Part shown: positions 15,793 to 24,309 of the stretch, in pieces
Position numbering within the stretch: the stretch's first letter is position 1
How the letters are laid out: each line of letters opens with the position of its first letter
NCBI RefSeq assembly: GCF_020215665.1
Contig: NZ_CP084061.1
Span: 1-64,000, forward strand
Length of the DNA: 64,000 nt
DNA from: Blautia parvula
Lineage (GTDB): Bacteria > Bacillota > Clostridia > Lachnospirales > Lachnospiraceae
Direction of reading: 5' to 3'
Position numbers and translations under genes: made by a program
Notes under the pieces: generated by a model
Seen by the model: only the letters and a program-made list of their open reading frames with translations
Told to the model about the DNA's origin: nothing
Databases searched by the model: none

Positions 15793-16109
15793 TGGCAAAC
15801 TTCCACTTGAAAATTGACCCATCCGACCAAATTCTCCTCAAAAGGAGCTTGGGTAAAAACGGAAGAGGGCAACTGTTTTTTGCTTCTGAGTTTGGCCGTA
15901 AATGCCGGCCATATGTGCCCGAGCTTTCGGGGCGGTTACGGGATAGCATGAGAGCAGAGCCTGGTAGCGTGTCCTGGGATACCCCATACGCAAGGCGGCA
16001 GTTTTATGAGCACAAAAGCAAGGGTATGTGGGCGGAAAAATGCTGGCAGGACCAGAAAAAAAGCATTATTTCATCCACCGCAAAATTCTGCGGAGGGAGG
16101 GCAACATGA
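15792..16109 (+). CDS. Minor capsid/tail completion protein (gp10-like)
   Basis: The ATG overlaps the previous stop. The 105-residue product contains GRKCRPYVPELSGRLRDSM followed by YARRQFYEHKSKGMWAEKCW. This is the pattern of small minor capsid proteins of the HK97-gp10/SPP1-gp16.1 type that join head and tail. Confidence 0.8.
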   Translation: MANFHLKIDPSDQILLKRSLGKNGRGQLFFASEFGRKCRPYVPELSGRLRDSMRAEPGSVSWDTPYARRQFYEHKSKGMWAEKCWQDQKKSIISSTAKFCGGRAT

Positions 16110-16540
16110 GTATTATTGAGTCGATCAGGGATTTTATAGCAACCTGCCCATTTATTGAGGAACTGGATACCATGTTTCCTCCCGTAAATGTGGATAAACT
16201 GGAACCGGAACCGTCTTACAGCATCGAAAGCGTTCCTTCGGACCCTATTGTAAAGCGGTGTATTAACGGAGACAGCATCCGCAGGGTTACTTTTTATCTG
16301 TGCTCCAGAAATCTTTATGGGGCGGAGGAGAACCTGGATACCAGCCAGTTTTATGAGAGCTTTGCTGATTGGCTGGAGGATTGTACCAGGACAAAATGTC
16401 TTCCAGCATTAGGAGATGGGCAGACTGCCAGGGCAATAAAAGCAAATACGCACGGGTACATCAATGATAGTGAGGCAACATATGCCCAGTATCAGATCCA
16501 GTGCGAATTACAATATTATCAAAAAAGAAAGGTAGGATAA
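16106..16540 (+). CDS. Tail terminator/completion protein
   Basis: The 144-residue product starts MSIIESIRDFIATCPFIEEL at the ATG overlapping the previous stop. It sits immediately before the tail tube gene, the normal slot of the tail terminator that caps the tube and docks to the head. Mixed alpha/beta sequence with YSIESVPSDPIV is typical of this group. Confidence 0.75.
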   Translation: MSIIESIRDFIATCPFIEELDTMFPPVNVDKLEPEPSYSIESVPSDPIVKRCINGDSIRRVTFYLCSRNLYGAEENLDTSQFYESFADWLEDCTRTKCLPALGDGQTARAIKANTHGYINDSEATYAQYQIQCELQYYQKRKVG

Positions 16541-16542
16541 GC

Positions 16543-17103
16543 ATGAGAAGATTGGATTTACAGAGGTTTGCGGACACTGAAGCAGTGCAGCGGTATCAGG
16601 AGGCATTGTATATCAATGTTGGTGCAGCAGGTGCGGCCGCAACATACGAACTGTTTGGCACCGGCGTGACCAAAGCGGATGAAAGCTTTGACACGAAAAC
16701 TAAAGAAAGCCGCTACATCAATCAGAAATCTACATCCCAGAGTATTACAGGATACGGATATTCCATCGGTTATGAATATGAGAATATCCCGTCTGAGAAA
16801 GCTGTCAAGCTGATTGATTCTGTGGCAAAAAAGGAGAAAGTGGGATCAGAAGCAGAGACAGATCTGGTGATCGTATCCTTGTACATGCCGAAAGAGGCAA
16901 GTAAGGGATATCCGGCAAGAAAAAGGAGAGTGACCATCTCTCCGGATTCCAATTCTGACAATGACGGAACAATGGTAGGTTCTGGCAGCCTCCTGGGTAA
17001 AACAGACTGGGAGTATGGCACTTTTGATGTGGAGACAAAGGCATTTTCCGTTGATGCTGCAGTTGCTGCCAAGTTTGATGTGACGGCACCGTCGGGAAAT
17101 TAA
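16543..17103 (+). CDS. Major tail tube protein, with -1 frameshift extension to 17201
   Basis: The zero-frame product has 186 residues and the beta-rich composition of TP901/SPP1-type tail tubes (TGYGYSIGYEYENIPSEKAV in the middle). It begins MRRLDLQRFADTE; LDLQRFA closely resembles the Prp cleavage motif LNLQFFA. Just before the stop is the slippery heptamer GGGAAAT, then a hairpin. Slipping back one base gives a 33-residue extension (LNGAPVTTAAVAPAKTAVKR onward), ending at 17201 (219 residues). Several siphophages make long and short tail tube forms this way. Confidence 0.88.
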   Translation: MRRLDLQRFADTEAVQRYQEALYINVGAAGAAATYELFGTGVTKADESFDTKTKESRYINQKSTSQSITGYGYSIGYEYENIPSEKAVKLIDSVAKKEKVGSEAETDLVIVSLYMPKEASKGYPARKRRVTISPDSNSDNDGTMVGSGSLLGKTDWEYGTFDVETKAFSVDAAVAAKFDVTAPSGN

Positions 17104-17137
17104 ATGGTGCTCCGGTAACTACGGCAGCCGTAGCACC
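17094..17137 (+). promoter_or_regulatory. Programmed -1 ribosomal frameshift signal
   Basis: G-GGA-AAT (17094-17100) is a canonical X-XXY-YYZ site in the reading frame and abuts the TAA stop. After a 5-base spacer, GGTGCT (17106-17111) pairs with AGCACC (17132-17137), an inner CGG/CCG pairing adding stability. The -1 frame stays open for 33 codons. Confidence 0.75.
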
Positions 17138-17226
17138 TGCTAAAACGGCCGTAAAAAGAATAGCTAGAAAAACTGTGGAGAGTGAGGCTGGGGCAGAATA
17201 GCCCTGGCCTTTTATGGAGGTAAAAA

Positions 17227-17577
17227 ATGATTATAAATTTTGATGAACTTAACTTTGATGCGACAGACGCAGACACCCTTCAAAAATATCTTGATGCAAT
17301 GCAGAATATTTCAGAAAAGGCAAACAGGCTTGATAAAAACGCTCCGCAGCCAAAACAGTATCTGTATCTTTGTGAGTCCGTTAAAGCATGTTTCGATGGT
17401 ATATTTGGGGCTGGCGCTGGAGAAAAAATCTGTGGTGCCAACAACTCTCTAAGAGCCTGCACAAATGCGTTTAAGGAACTGGTAGAAGAATATAATCACC
17501 AGATGCGCGAACAAGAGAGAGCGAATGAAGCACTCATCGCGGCAATGGAAGTTGAGAAGGCTGTTGATACAGAGTGA
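17227..17577 (+). CDS. Tail assembly chaperone
   Basis: The 116-residue helical acidic protein lies between the tail tube and Gp15-like genes, the gpG/gp14 chaperone position. A GGAGG site precedes the ATG. It probably coats the tape measure during tail assembly. The next gene starts at a GTG overlapping its TGA. Confidence 0.7.
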   Translation: MIINFDELNFDATDADTLQKYLDAMQNISEKANRLDKNAPQPKQYLYLCESVKACFDGIFGAGAGEKICGANNSLRACTNAFKELVEEYNHQMREQERANEALIAAMEVEKAVDTE

Positions 17578-18173
17578 GATTAACAGAACGGCTTCCAGTA
17601 ACTGTGGAGATTGCGGGAGAAGCGTATGCAATCAAAACGGATTTTAGGGATATCCTCCGCTACGACGAGATTATCAGAGGACAGAGTAATGGCAATGCGG
17701 TTTTAGAAGCCATAGATATGCTTTTGGGGGAAGAGGTGCTACGCAAACCGAATATGAGAGCTGACGATATAGCAGATGCAATCGGGTGGTTTGTTAAGTG
17801 TGGAGATATAGGAAAAAAGAGTTCCCTTCCGCGTGCAGCACTGGGCCTTAATAATGCGGTTCCTATGGATTTTGGCGCTGATTCCGCTTTGATCTATACT
17901 GCCTTCCTCCAAACGTACGGGCTTGATCTGTACGATATTCCGTATCTGCACTGGTGGAAATTTAACTGGATGCTGGAGGATATTTCCCCTTCGTGTCGTC
18001 TGTCAAAGGTGATTGAATACCGGACGATAGACACGAAAAATAAAAACTTGTCCAAAGAACAGAAGAAAGCTTATGCGGCCTTACAGCGGTATTTCCGTGT
18101 CCAGGAAAAGAAATCTGAAGAAGATGAAGCTATAGTACAGGCGCTCCTGGAAGGGAGGGACCCCTTTGGATAA
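17574..18173 (+). CDS. Gp15-like tail assembly protein
   Basis: The 199-residue product matches the phage Gp15 family: RLTERLPVTVEIAGEAYAIK at the start, then DFRDILRYDEI and the aromatic core YLHWWKFNWMLEDI. It is coupled by a GTGA overlap with the upstream chaperone gene and lies before the tape measure. It likely acts as the longer chaperone partner that recruits tube subunits. Confidence 0.82.
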   Translation: MRLTERLPVTVEIAGEAYAIKTDFRDILRYDEIIRGQSNGNAVLEAIDMLLGEEVLRKPNMRADDIADAIGWFVKCGDIGKKSSLPRAALGLNNAVPMDFGADSALIYTAFLQTYGLDLYDIPYLHWWKFNWMLEDISPSCRLSKVIEYRTIDTKNKNLSKEQKKAYAALQRYFRVQEKKSEEDEAIVQALLEGRDPFG

Positions 18174-18318
18174 TAACAAAAAGCGCATAAAGATTGTGTG
18201 CCCCTATTGTGGATATAAAATGCCCATAGCTTATGATCCGGCAAGGGTTGTCTGCCAGGGCGTATACATCCAGTGCAAGGGCAGAAAGTGCAAAAAAGAA
18301 TTTGAAATAAGGATTTAA
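18166..18318 (+). CDS. Small zinc-ribbon protein (Com-like)
   Basis: A 50-residue ORF starts with TTG overlapping the Gp15 stop, behind AAGGGAGGGA. It has CPYC (about 13-16) and CKGRKC (about 38-43), a four-cysteine zinc ribbon in a basic protein. This resembles Com-like zinc-finger proteins of phages that bind RNA or DNA. Placed between chaperone and tape measure, it could tune tape-measure translation, but this is inference. Confidence 0.65.
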   Translation: MDNNKKRIKIVCPYCGYKMPIAYDPARVVCQGVYIQCKGRKCKKEFEIRI

Positions 18319-18364
18319 GTGTCAAGTAGAGCCATTATGAGCCGATGACGCTTGCGAAAGGCAG

Positions 18365-21300
18365 GTGGGATTATTGGCTGATGGCAAAATTACGATTGAC
18401 ACAAGTATAGATAATGCTGGGGCGCTAAAAGACCTTAAAAAACTGACAAGTAACGTCAGCCAACAGGGTAACGCAGCAGCAGGGGCAGCGTCCAGTGCTT
18501 TTAGTAAGATTGGTTCCGCCGCGAAGCATTCGGCAGAGATTGCGGTAACGGCTCTTGCCGGTGTTGGTACAGCAATAACAGTAGCCGGCGGTTTTGCCGT
18601 GAAAGTTGGCTCTGATTTCGAGGCTGCCATGTCAAAAGTAGCCGCTGTTTCTGGGGCGACCGGGACAGACCTTAGCAAACTGACCGAAAAAGCTAAGGAG
18701 ATGGGTGCGAAAACAAAATTCTCTGCTTCGGAAGCCGCTGAAGCCATGAATTATATGGCAATGGCCGGTTGGAAAACAGAGGAAATGCTGAATGGTGTAG
18801 AAGGTATCATGAATCTGGCAGCGGCGTCAGGAGAGGATTTAGCATCTACATCTGATATCGTGACGGATGCATTGAGTTCGTTCGGACTGCAGGCCAGTGA
18901 CAGCGGGCATTTTGCGGATATCCTTGCAGCGGCGTCCAGTAATGCGAATACCAATGTGGCCATGATGGGTGAGACGTTTAAGTATGCGGCATCCGTAGCT
19001 GGGGCAATGGGGTATACCGCAGAGGATACAGCTCTTGCAATCGGCTTGATGGCGAACAGAGGTATAAAGGCAGGACAAGCGGGAACTGCACTTAGAAGCA
19101 TCATGACCAGGCTTGCAAAGCCTACGAAAGAAACCCAGGGTGCCATGAATAAGCTTGGTATATCCCTGACAGATTCTGAGGGAAATATGAAGTCCCTGGA
19201 TACCATCATGCAGGATCTGCGTGAGGGATTTTCTGGGCTGAGTGAAGAGGAGAAAGCGGCTACAGCGTCAGCATTAGGAGGCCAGGAGGCAATGTCCGGT
19301 CTGCTGGCTATTGTAGGAGCATCTCCAGAAGAATATGAAAAGCTGCAAAGCGCCATTGAAAATTGTGACGGCACTGCTGAGAGAATGGCAGAAACCATGC
19401 TGGACAATCTGCAGGGAAGCCTAACCATCCTCAAATCATCTCTGGAAGGTCTGGGAATCGAAGTATACGAGAGTATGCAGGAGCCTTTAAAGAATGCTGC
19501 AGATAACGGGATTGCGGACGTTAACAGACTCACAGAGGCTTTTAAGCAGGGCGGATTTGACGCTGCTGTTGAAGAGGCAGGAGACATACTGGCAGGGCTT
19601 GCTACGAAGGTGGCACAATCGGCTCCAAAGATGATAGACGCCTCAGTTTCCGTAGTTAAATCCTTCGTAAAAGGTATTGGCAAAAACAAAATGCAGCTTA
19701 AAGTTGCAGCGAATGATATTGTAAAATCCCTGTGTGACGGACTGGTAAAGCTACTCCCGAAGGAAATGCAGAAACCTGCAAAGAAAGCCTTGGACTCTCT
19801 CGTCAGGACATTCAAGTCCGGGGCTAAAAACCTTTTGAGCGTTGCGCAGTCAGTTTTAAACGCTGTAGGTGCAGTGTTTAAAAGGCTGGGCGGGAATATG
19901 GATGATATTATCCCTACTGTTGTCAGCGTTGTGGCTGCATTTAAAACTTTCAAAGCTGTTAGCGGTCCGGTGTCATCCGTTGTAAGCGTCATCACCAGTT
20001 TGACAGGCGCTGCAAAAGGTGCAGGTCTTGCTACCACTGCCCTGAATGCTATTATGGCTGCAAACCCTGCTACCCTGATTGCCGGTGCCATTGCCCTACT
20101 TGTAGGCGGATTGGCTACATACGCACTCACAGCAGGACGCGCGGATGAGCAACAGGATGTTTTCAATAAGAAAATGGATGAACTTGGTGCTTCCATTGAA
20201 AAGACACAAAATGACTTGGATAGTCTGAAGGATTCCATGTCAAATACCAGTTCATCTATTGAGGCGTCTGGTGCCCCAATAGAAAAGTGGAGGGGGAAAC
20301 TCGAAGAGGCTTTTGATGAAACGGGGCATGTAAAAGAAGGCTGTGAAGATATGGCAAACTATATCTTGGGGCAGCTAAATGATGCTATGGGTACCAATTA
20401 TCATGTTACATCAGAAGGCTTTATTGCTGATAATGATGAAGTTCAGCAATCATTGAAAGATGTAAATAATACCATAGATGAGTATGTGCGTAATCTGAAG
20501 CTAAAATCTTTACAGGAAGCAACATCAAGCCAGTTTACAGAGGCACTTCAAAAACAGGGAGAGGCTCAGGGGGAATTAAACGAGGCTCAAAAAAGATATA
20601 ATGATGCGCTAAAGGATTATTCAAAGGCCGTTGAGAACTATAATAAAAACGGTGATTTAGAAGGCTTTGAAAAGGCGCAGACAAATTTAGAAAATACTAG
20701 GGAAAAATTATCTCAGGCAAGTAAAGCAGCAGTTGACGCTGGAACGGAAATACAAGGTTTGGATGCCGTCATGGATAAGTTGGCGGAAGGAACGCCAGAA
20801 AGTGTACAAGAAGCTCTTAACATGTATTCGCAGATTCCTGTAGAAGCACGTAACGCGGCTGACGGAATAGCCGTAAGTCAAGAAGTTATTCAACAAGCAC
20901 TTGGATCTACAGATTATACGACCATGACAGAAGGGTTTCATCTCGCTGTCATGCAAATAGAAGAATCTGGAGGTGAAATACCAAAGAGTCTCCGCGCATC
21001 CATCTTGCAGGCATTGCTGGCAATGGGAGAACTTGGTGGTGAAGGCAAAGAGCAGATGCAGCGCTCAATGGGTGAAATGCTTGAAGGTATGAGCGGAGAA
21101 ATTCCGGCTTTCAAGGATGCATCTGTTATGACATCTGAAGAAATCCTAAATACATTCCGTGAATACTTAGTTGATAGCGGTGCGTTAGATGGTACAGGAA
21201 AAGATATGATGGATATTCTTTCCGGGGAAATCGCAGATGGTGGACAGACAGCAAAGGAGACGGCGGGGGAAAAGGCTGAGGAAGTCGTGGATGAAACTGT

Positions 21301-22843
21301 CCAAAAAATAAACGAAGGTAAACCCGAAGTAAATGAAGCCGGTGCGGACCTGATGGAAGAAATACCAGAAGGTGCATCCGGGGTTGACACAACTACGGTA
21401 CCGGCAGAAAAAACTGAAGAATCAATAGAGGCGATGACAGAATCGGCTGACGCTGGAAAAGAGCCTGTAAATGCAGCAATGGCGGAAGTGACCGAAGAAG
21501 TGAACAACGGAGCCAGCTCAGTCGATACAACAACGGAACCTTCAGAAACAGGTACAAATGCGGTACAAGCTCTTATAAATGCAATAAATGGCCTGAAAGA
21601 TACCGTTCAGTCAACTTCTGCATCCATCGGATCGGCGGCAAATGCAGGAATTGCCTCAGCTAATATGCCTACAGTATTTGGCACAAACGCACAAGCGGCT
21701 ACGGATATTGCAAATCTTACTCTCATGAATGGGGCAGCACAGGCAGGAGCAAGCGGTGCCAATTTTGGTAATTCCACGAATGCGGCTCTTATGGCGTCAA
21801 ATATGCCAGGTGTATTTGCTGGTCAGGCAAATGGTGCGGCGTCAAATTTTGCATTTGGTATGTTGTCCGGTGCAGGCCAGGGCGCTGCGGCGGCAAGCAG
21901 TGTGGGCAGTTCCGCGGGTATGGCCTTACAAAATTCAGGAATCAGCAGTATGTTCCAGACAACCGGAACAAATGCGACCAACATCTTGAATAGCACCATT
22001 AAAGGGAGCCAGGGTACAATATCCTCAGCAACTAAAAATCTTGGACGTTCTTCCGCATCTGCCCTAAAAGGAGTGAACCTGGGTAGTAATTTCCAGTCTC
22101 AGGCCCGCTCAGCTGTGAATATGTTTTGTGCCGGTATCAGAGGTATTACATCCTCCGCTATAAGTGCGGCAAGAGCATTAGGCACCGGAACTATTCGGGG
22201 ATTGAGCGAGTGTAACCTTTCTACAGAGGGGAGGACACAAGGCTCAAAATTTGCAAGATCATTCAGTGAAGGGATTGATTCAGGTCGAAGTTCTGCGTCT
22301 ACAGCAGCATCCGGTCTTGGCAGTGATGCAGAAAGCAGTCTGAGCGGTTATTCTGGCAGTGGTTATGACATAGGTGTCCAGTTTTCTGCAGGCTTCGCTT
22401 CTGGTATTCGGGCAGGCGGCGGCGGAGTGGCAGCAGCGGCAGCAGACGTTGCAAATCAAGCTGTAGCAGCCGCACAGCGAAACCTTAAAGTAGCATCACC
22501 TTCCAGGGTTATGCGTGCAATAGGACGTTGGTATGACAAGGGACTTGAAGTAGGTATCGACGAAAACAAGCGAGGTGTCGAAAAAGCTGTTGACCGGTTG
22601 TCTGATAAATTGACATTTGACCCAAATTCTTTACTTGCGAAAATGCGAGGAGATTTTGACAACAACCTGAGCCGGATTGCCGGGAATCATTTGGCGAATA
22701 GGTATATCGCCACGGTAACAGCGCCTGAACCGCAGGAACCGGCAAAGGTAGAGCAGACGGTGAATATATATCAGCCTGTGAAATCGCATGTAGAAATGGC
22801 AAGAGAACTGCGGAAAGTAGGAAGGGAGCTGGCATTTGGATGA
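18365..22843 (+). CDS. Tail tape measure protein
   Basis: At 1492 residues this is the longest gene. The N-terminal third matches the TP901-type tape measure core (GSDFEAAMSKVAAVSGATGT, then LADILAAAS-like and GIKAGQAGTALRSIMTRL). Hydrophobic stretches near 515-585 form membrane spans, a coiled-coil section follows near 600-830, and a serine/alanine/glycine-rich repeat region spans 1080-1400. It sets tail length and helps DNA cross the cell membrane. The start is GTG with AAAGG upstream; a TTG nine bases later is the alternative. No lysozyme or peptidase motif was seen. Confidence 0.93.
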   Translation: MGLLADGKITIDTSIDNAGALKDLKKLTSNVSQQGNAAAGAASSAFSKIGSAAKHSAEIAVTALAGVGTAITVAGGFAVKVGSDFEAAMSKVAAVSGATGTDLSKLTEKAKEMGAKTKFSASEAAEAMNYMAMAGWKTEEMLNGVEGIMNLAAASGEDLASTSDIVTDALSSFGLQASDSGHFADILAAASSNANTNVAMMGETFKYAASVAGAMGYTAEDTALAIGLMANRGIKAGQAGTALRSIMTRLAKPTKETQGAMNKLGISLTDSEGNMKSLDTIMQDLREGFSGLSEEEKAATASALGGQEAMSGLLAIVGASPEEYEKLQSAIENCDGTAERMAETMLDNLQGSLTILKSSLEGLGIEVYESMQEPLKNAADNGIADVNRLTEAFKQGGFDAAVEEAGDILAGLATKVAQSAPKMIDASVSVVKSFVKGIGKNKMQLKVAANDIVKSLCDGLVKLLPKEMQKPAKKALDSLVRTFKSGAKNLLSVAQSVLNAVGAVFKRLGGNMDDIIPTVVSVVAAFKTFKAVSGPVSSVVSVITSLTGAAKGAGLATTALNAIMAANPATLIAGAIALLVGGLATYALTAGRADEQQDVFNKKMDELGASIEKTQNDLDSLKDSMSNTSSSIEASGAPIEKWRGKLEEAFDETGHVKEGCEDMANYILGQLNDAMGTNYHVTSEGFIADNDEVQQSLKDVNNTIDEYVRNLKLKSLQEATSSQFTEALQKQGEAQGELNEAQKRYNDALKDYSKAVENYNKNGDLEGFEKAQTNLENTREKLSQASKAAVDAGTEIQGLDAVMDKLAEGTPESVQEALNMYSQIPVEARNAADGIAVSQEVIQQALGSTDYTTMTEGFHLAVMQIEESGGEIPKSLRASILQALLAMGELGGEGKEQMQRSMGEMLEGMSGEIPAFKDASVMTSEEILNTFREYLVDSGALDGTGKDMMDILSGEIADGGQTAKETAGEKAEEVVDETVQKINEGKPEVNEAGADLMEEIPEGASGVDTTTVPAEKTEESIEAMTESADAGKEPVNAAMAEVTEEVNNGASSVDTTTEPSETGTNAVQALINAINGLKDTVQSTSASIGSAANAGIASANMPTVFGTNAQAATDIANLTLMNGAAQAGASGANFGNSTNAALMASNMPGVFAGQANGAASNFAFGMLSGAGQGAAAASSVGSSAGMALQNSGISSMFQTTGTNATNILNSTIKGSQGTISSATKNLGRSSASALKGVNLGSNFQSQARSAVNMFCAGIRGITSSAISAARALGTGTIRGLSECNLSTEGRTQGSKFARSFSEGIDSGRSSASTAASGLGSDAESSLSGYSGSGYDIGVQFSAGFASGIRAGGGGVAAAAADVANQAVAAAQRNLKVASPSRVMRAIGRWYDKGLEVGIDENKRGVEKAVDRLSDKLTFDPNSLLAKMRGDFDNNLSRIAGNHLANRYIATVTAPEPQEPAKVEQTVNIYQPVKSHVEMARELRKVGRELAFG

Positions 22844-23685
22844 CAAGAAAGATAATATTTACATTCCGGAAAGGGGAAGAGGAGCTTGTCTTAGACGACT
22901 CCTCTTTTTCTGTAACGGCATATGAGGGGCTGGAATCAACGGATTACGACCTGTTGACGGAGGAAAATGTTGGCTATGCGGGAGAACGTAAAAGACGGAT
23001 GAAAATACTAAAAAGGCCGATAGCCATAGAATTTGACTATCTCGGATATGAAGACATCCCGGAAGTAAGGCAAAAGCTGATTGGCTTTTTCTCCCCCTAC
23101 AGCAGCGGAATCTTAACTGTTGATTTTATGGGAACAGAGAGAGCCATAGAGTACGAAGTCCAAAAGCTGAAATTCAGCAGCCAGAATGTGTTTGAACCTA
23201 TTTCCTGCCTGCTTGAACTTGTCTGCGTAGATCCTGATTTCCAGACCCCATATCACTTAATGGAGGCAATCAGCACATGGGTGGATGGCTGGAAATGGAA
23301 ATTCAAGCTCCCATTTCACATGAAACGACGCGGAGATCCCAGGGTGAATATTGTAAACGATGGACATGTAGAAACGCCCATAGAGGTAGAATTTCACGGC
23401 CCTGCAGAGAATCCCAGAGTGACAAACCTGACTACGGGAGAATATGTTCAGGTAAACCGGACCCTTACCAGTGATGACGTACTGTTTATCAACACTGCAT
23501 TCCGGAATAAGATTGTGGAGATTGAGAGAAACGGTATCCGGGAGGATGCGTTTGATTATATCGACCTGGGTTCAACCTTCTTCTCCCTGCAGTTGGGGGA
23601 CAACTTGCTGCAGTACAGTACCCAGAACGACTTGAATCCGCAAAGTGTCATAATCCGGTACAAAAAAAGGTATCTGGGAGTATAG
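22840..23685 (+). CDS. Distal tail protein (Dit)
   Basis: The 281-residue product overlaps the tape measure stop and matches siphophage Dit proteins. It has an N-terminal beta galectin-like ring-forming domain (YEGLESTDYDLLTEENVGYA, YEDIPEVRQKLIGFFSPY) and a C-terminal beta domain starting near residue 160. Dit forms the hexameric hub joining tail tube and baseplate. Confidence 0.88.
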   Translation: MTRKIIFTFRKGEEELVLDDSSFSVTAYEGLESTDYDLLTEENVGYAGERKRRMKILKRPIAIEFDYLGYEDIPEVRQKLIGFFSPYSSGILTVDFMGTERAIEYEVQKLKFSSQNVFEPISCLLELVCVDPDFQTPYHLMEAISTWVDGWKWKFKLPFHMKRRGDPRVNIVNDGHVETPIEVEFHGPAENPRVTNLTTGEYVQVNRTLTSDDVLFINTAFRNKIVEIERNGIREDAFDYIDLGSTFFSLQLGDNLLQYSTQNDLNPQSVIIRYKKRYLGV

Positions 23686-23694
23686 GAGGAATAC

Positions 23695-24309
23695 ATGGAA
23701 AGCTATGGTTTTTTTAACGGAGATACCGAGTACGGACAGGACGAGTTCAACCGGTATTTCAAGAATATATATGAGGACGGCTTAAGTAGGGGGAGTAATG
23801 GCAGCCTTACTTTGTCAGCCTCACTAAGCGGCGAATCAGTGATTTTAACGCCCGGTTTTGCTATTATGCAGGGCTTTTTTTATTACAACGACAGCAACAA
23901 GACCATACCGATCACTCGTAATAGCACCTACAAAGTGATCTATCGTCTTGTGCTGCGTTTGGATTATGAGAGTAAAACAATACAGGCCGTGCTCAAAGCA
24001 GGTACTGCCGGCAGTACACCCACAGTACCTGCACTCACGAGAGATGCGTCGCGATATGAACTATCCCTGTATCGTATTGATGTCCCTGTGACCGGTCAGA
24101 TATCCATAACTGATGAGAGATTCAATACTGCGTTATGTGGTGAAATCAGACCGAAAAATTTGGCTGGATACAAAGAAATGGTAGAAGAATTTGATAGGCA
24201 GTTCCAGGCGTGGTTTAAAAACGTGCAGGGAACCGGTTGGCGTAACATTTTTGCACAGGCTACGGAGCCTGGAGGGGCGGTGACAGGAGCCATATGGATA
24301 AGCGGATAA
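23695..24309 (+). CDS. Baseplate/structural protein
   Basis: The 204-residue product starts MESYGFFNGDTEYGQDEFNR and is beta-rich, with ILTPGFAIMQGFFYYNDSN and a long helix near the end (EFDRQFQAWFKNVQG). Proteins of this form occur between Dit and the tail-associated hub in Clostridial siphophages. Its stop overlaps the next gene by 16 bases. The exact role is unknown. Confidence 0.7.
   Translation: MESYGFFNGDTEYGQDEFNRYFKNIYEDGLSRGSNGSLTLSASLSGESVILTPGFAIMQGFFYYNDSNKTIPITRNSTYKVIYRLVLRLDYESKTIQAVLKAGTAGSTPTVPALTRDASRYELSLYRIDVPVTGQISITDERFNTALCGEIRPKNLAGYKEMVEEFDRQFQAWFKNVQGTGWRNIFAQATEPGGAVTGAIWISG

Noticed and set aside
17227-18173. Lambda G/GT-type frameshift between tail chaperones
   Set aside because: The second gene has its own GTG start with a four-base overlap and no slippery heptamer was seen near the junction.
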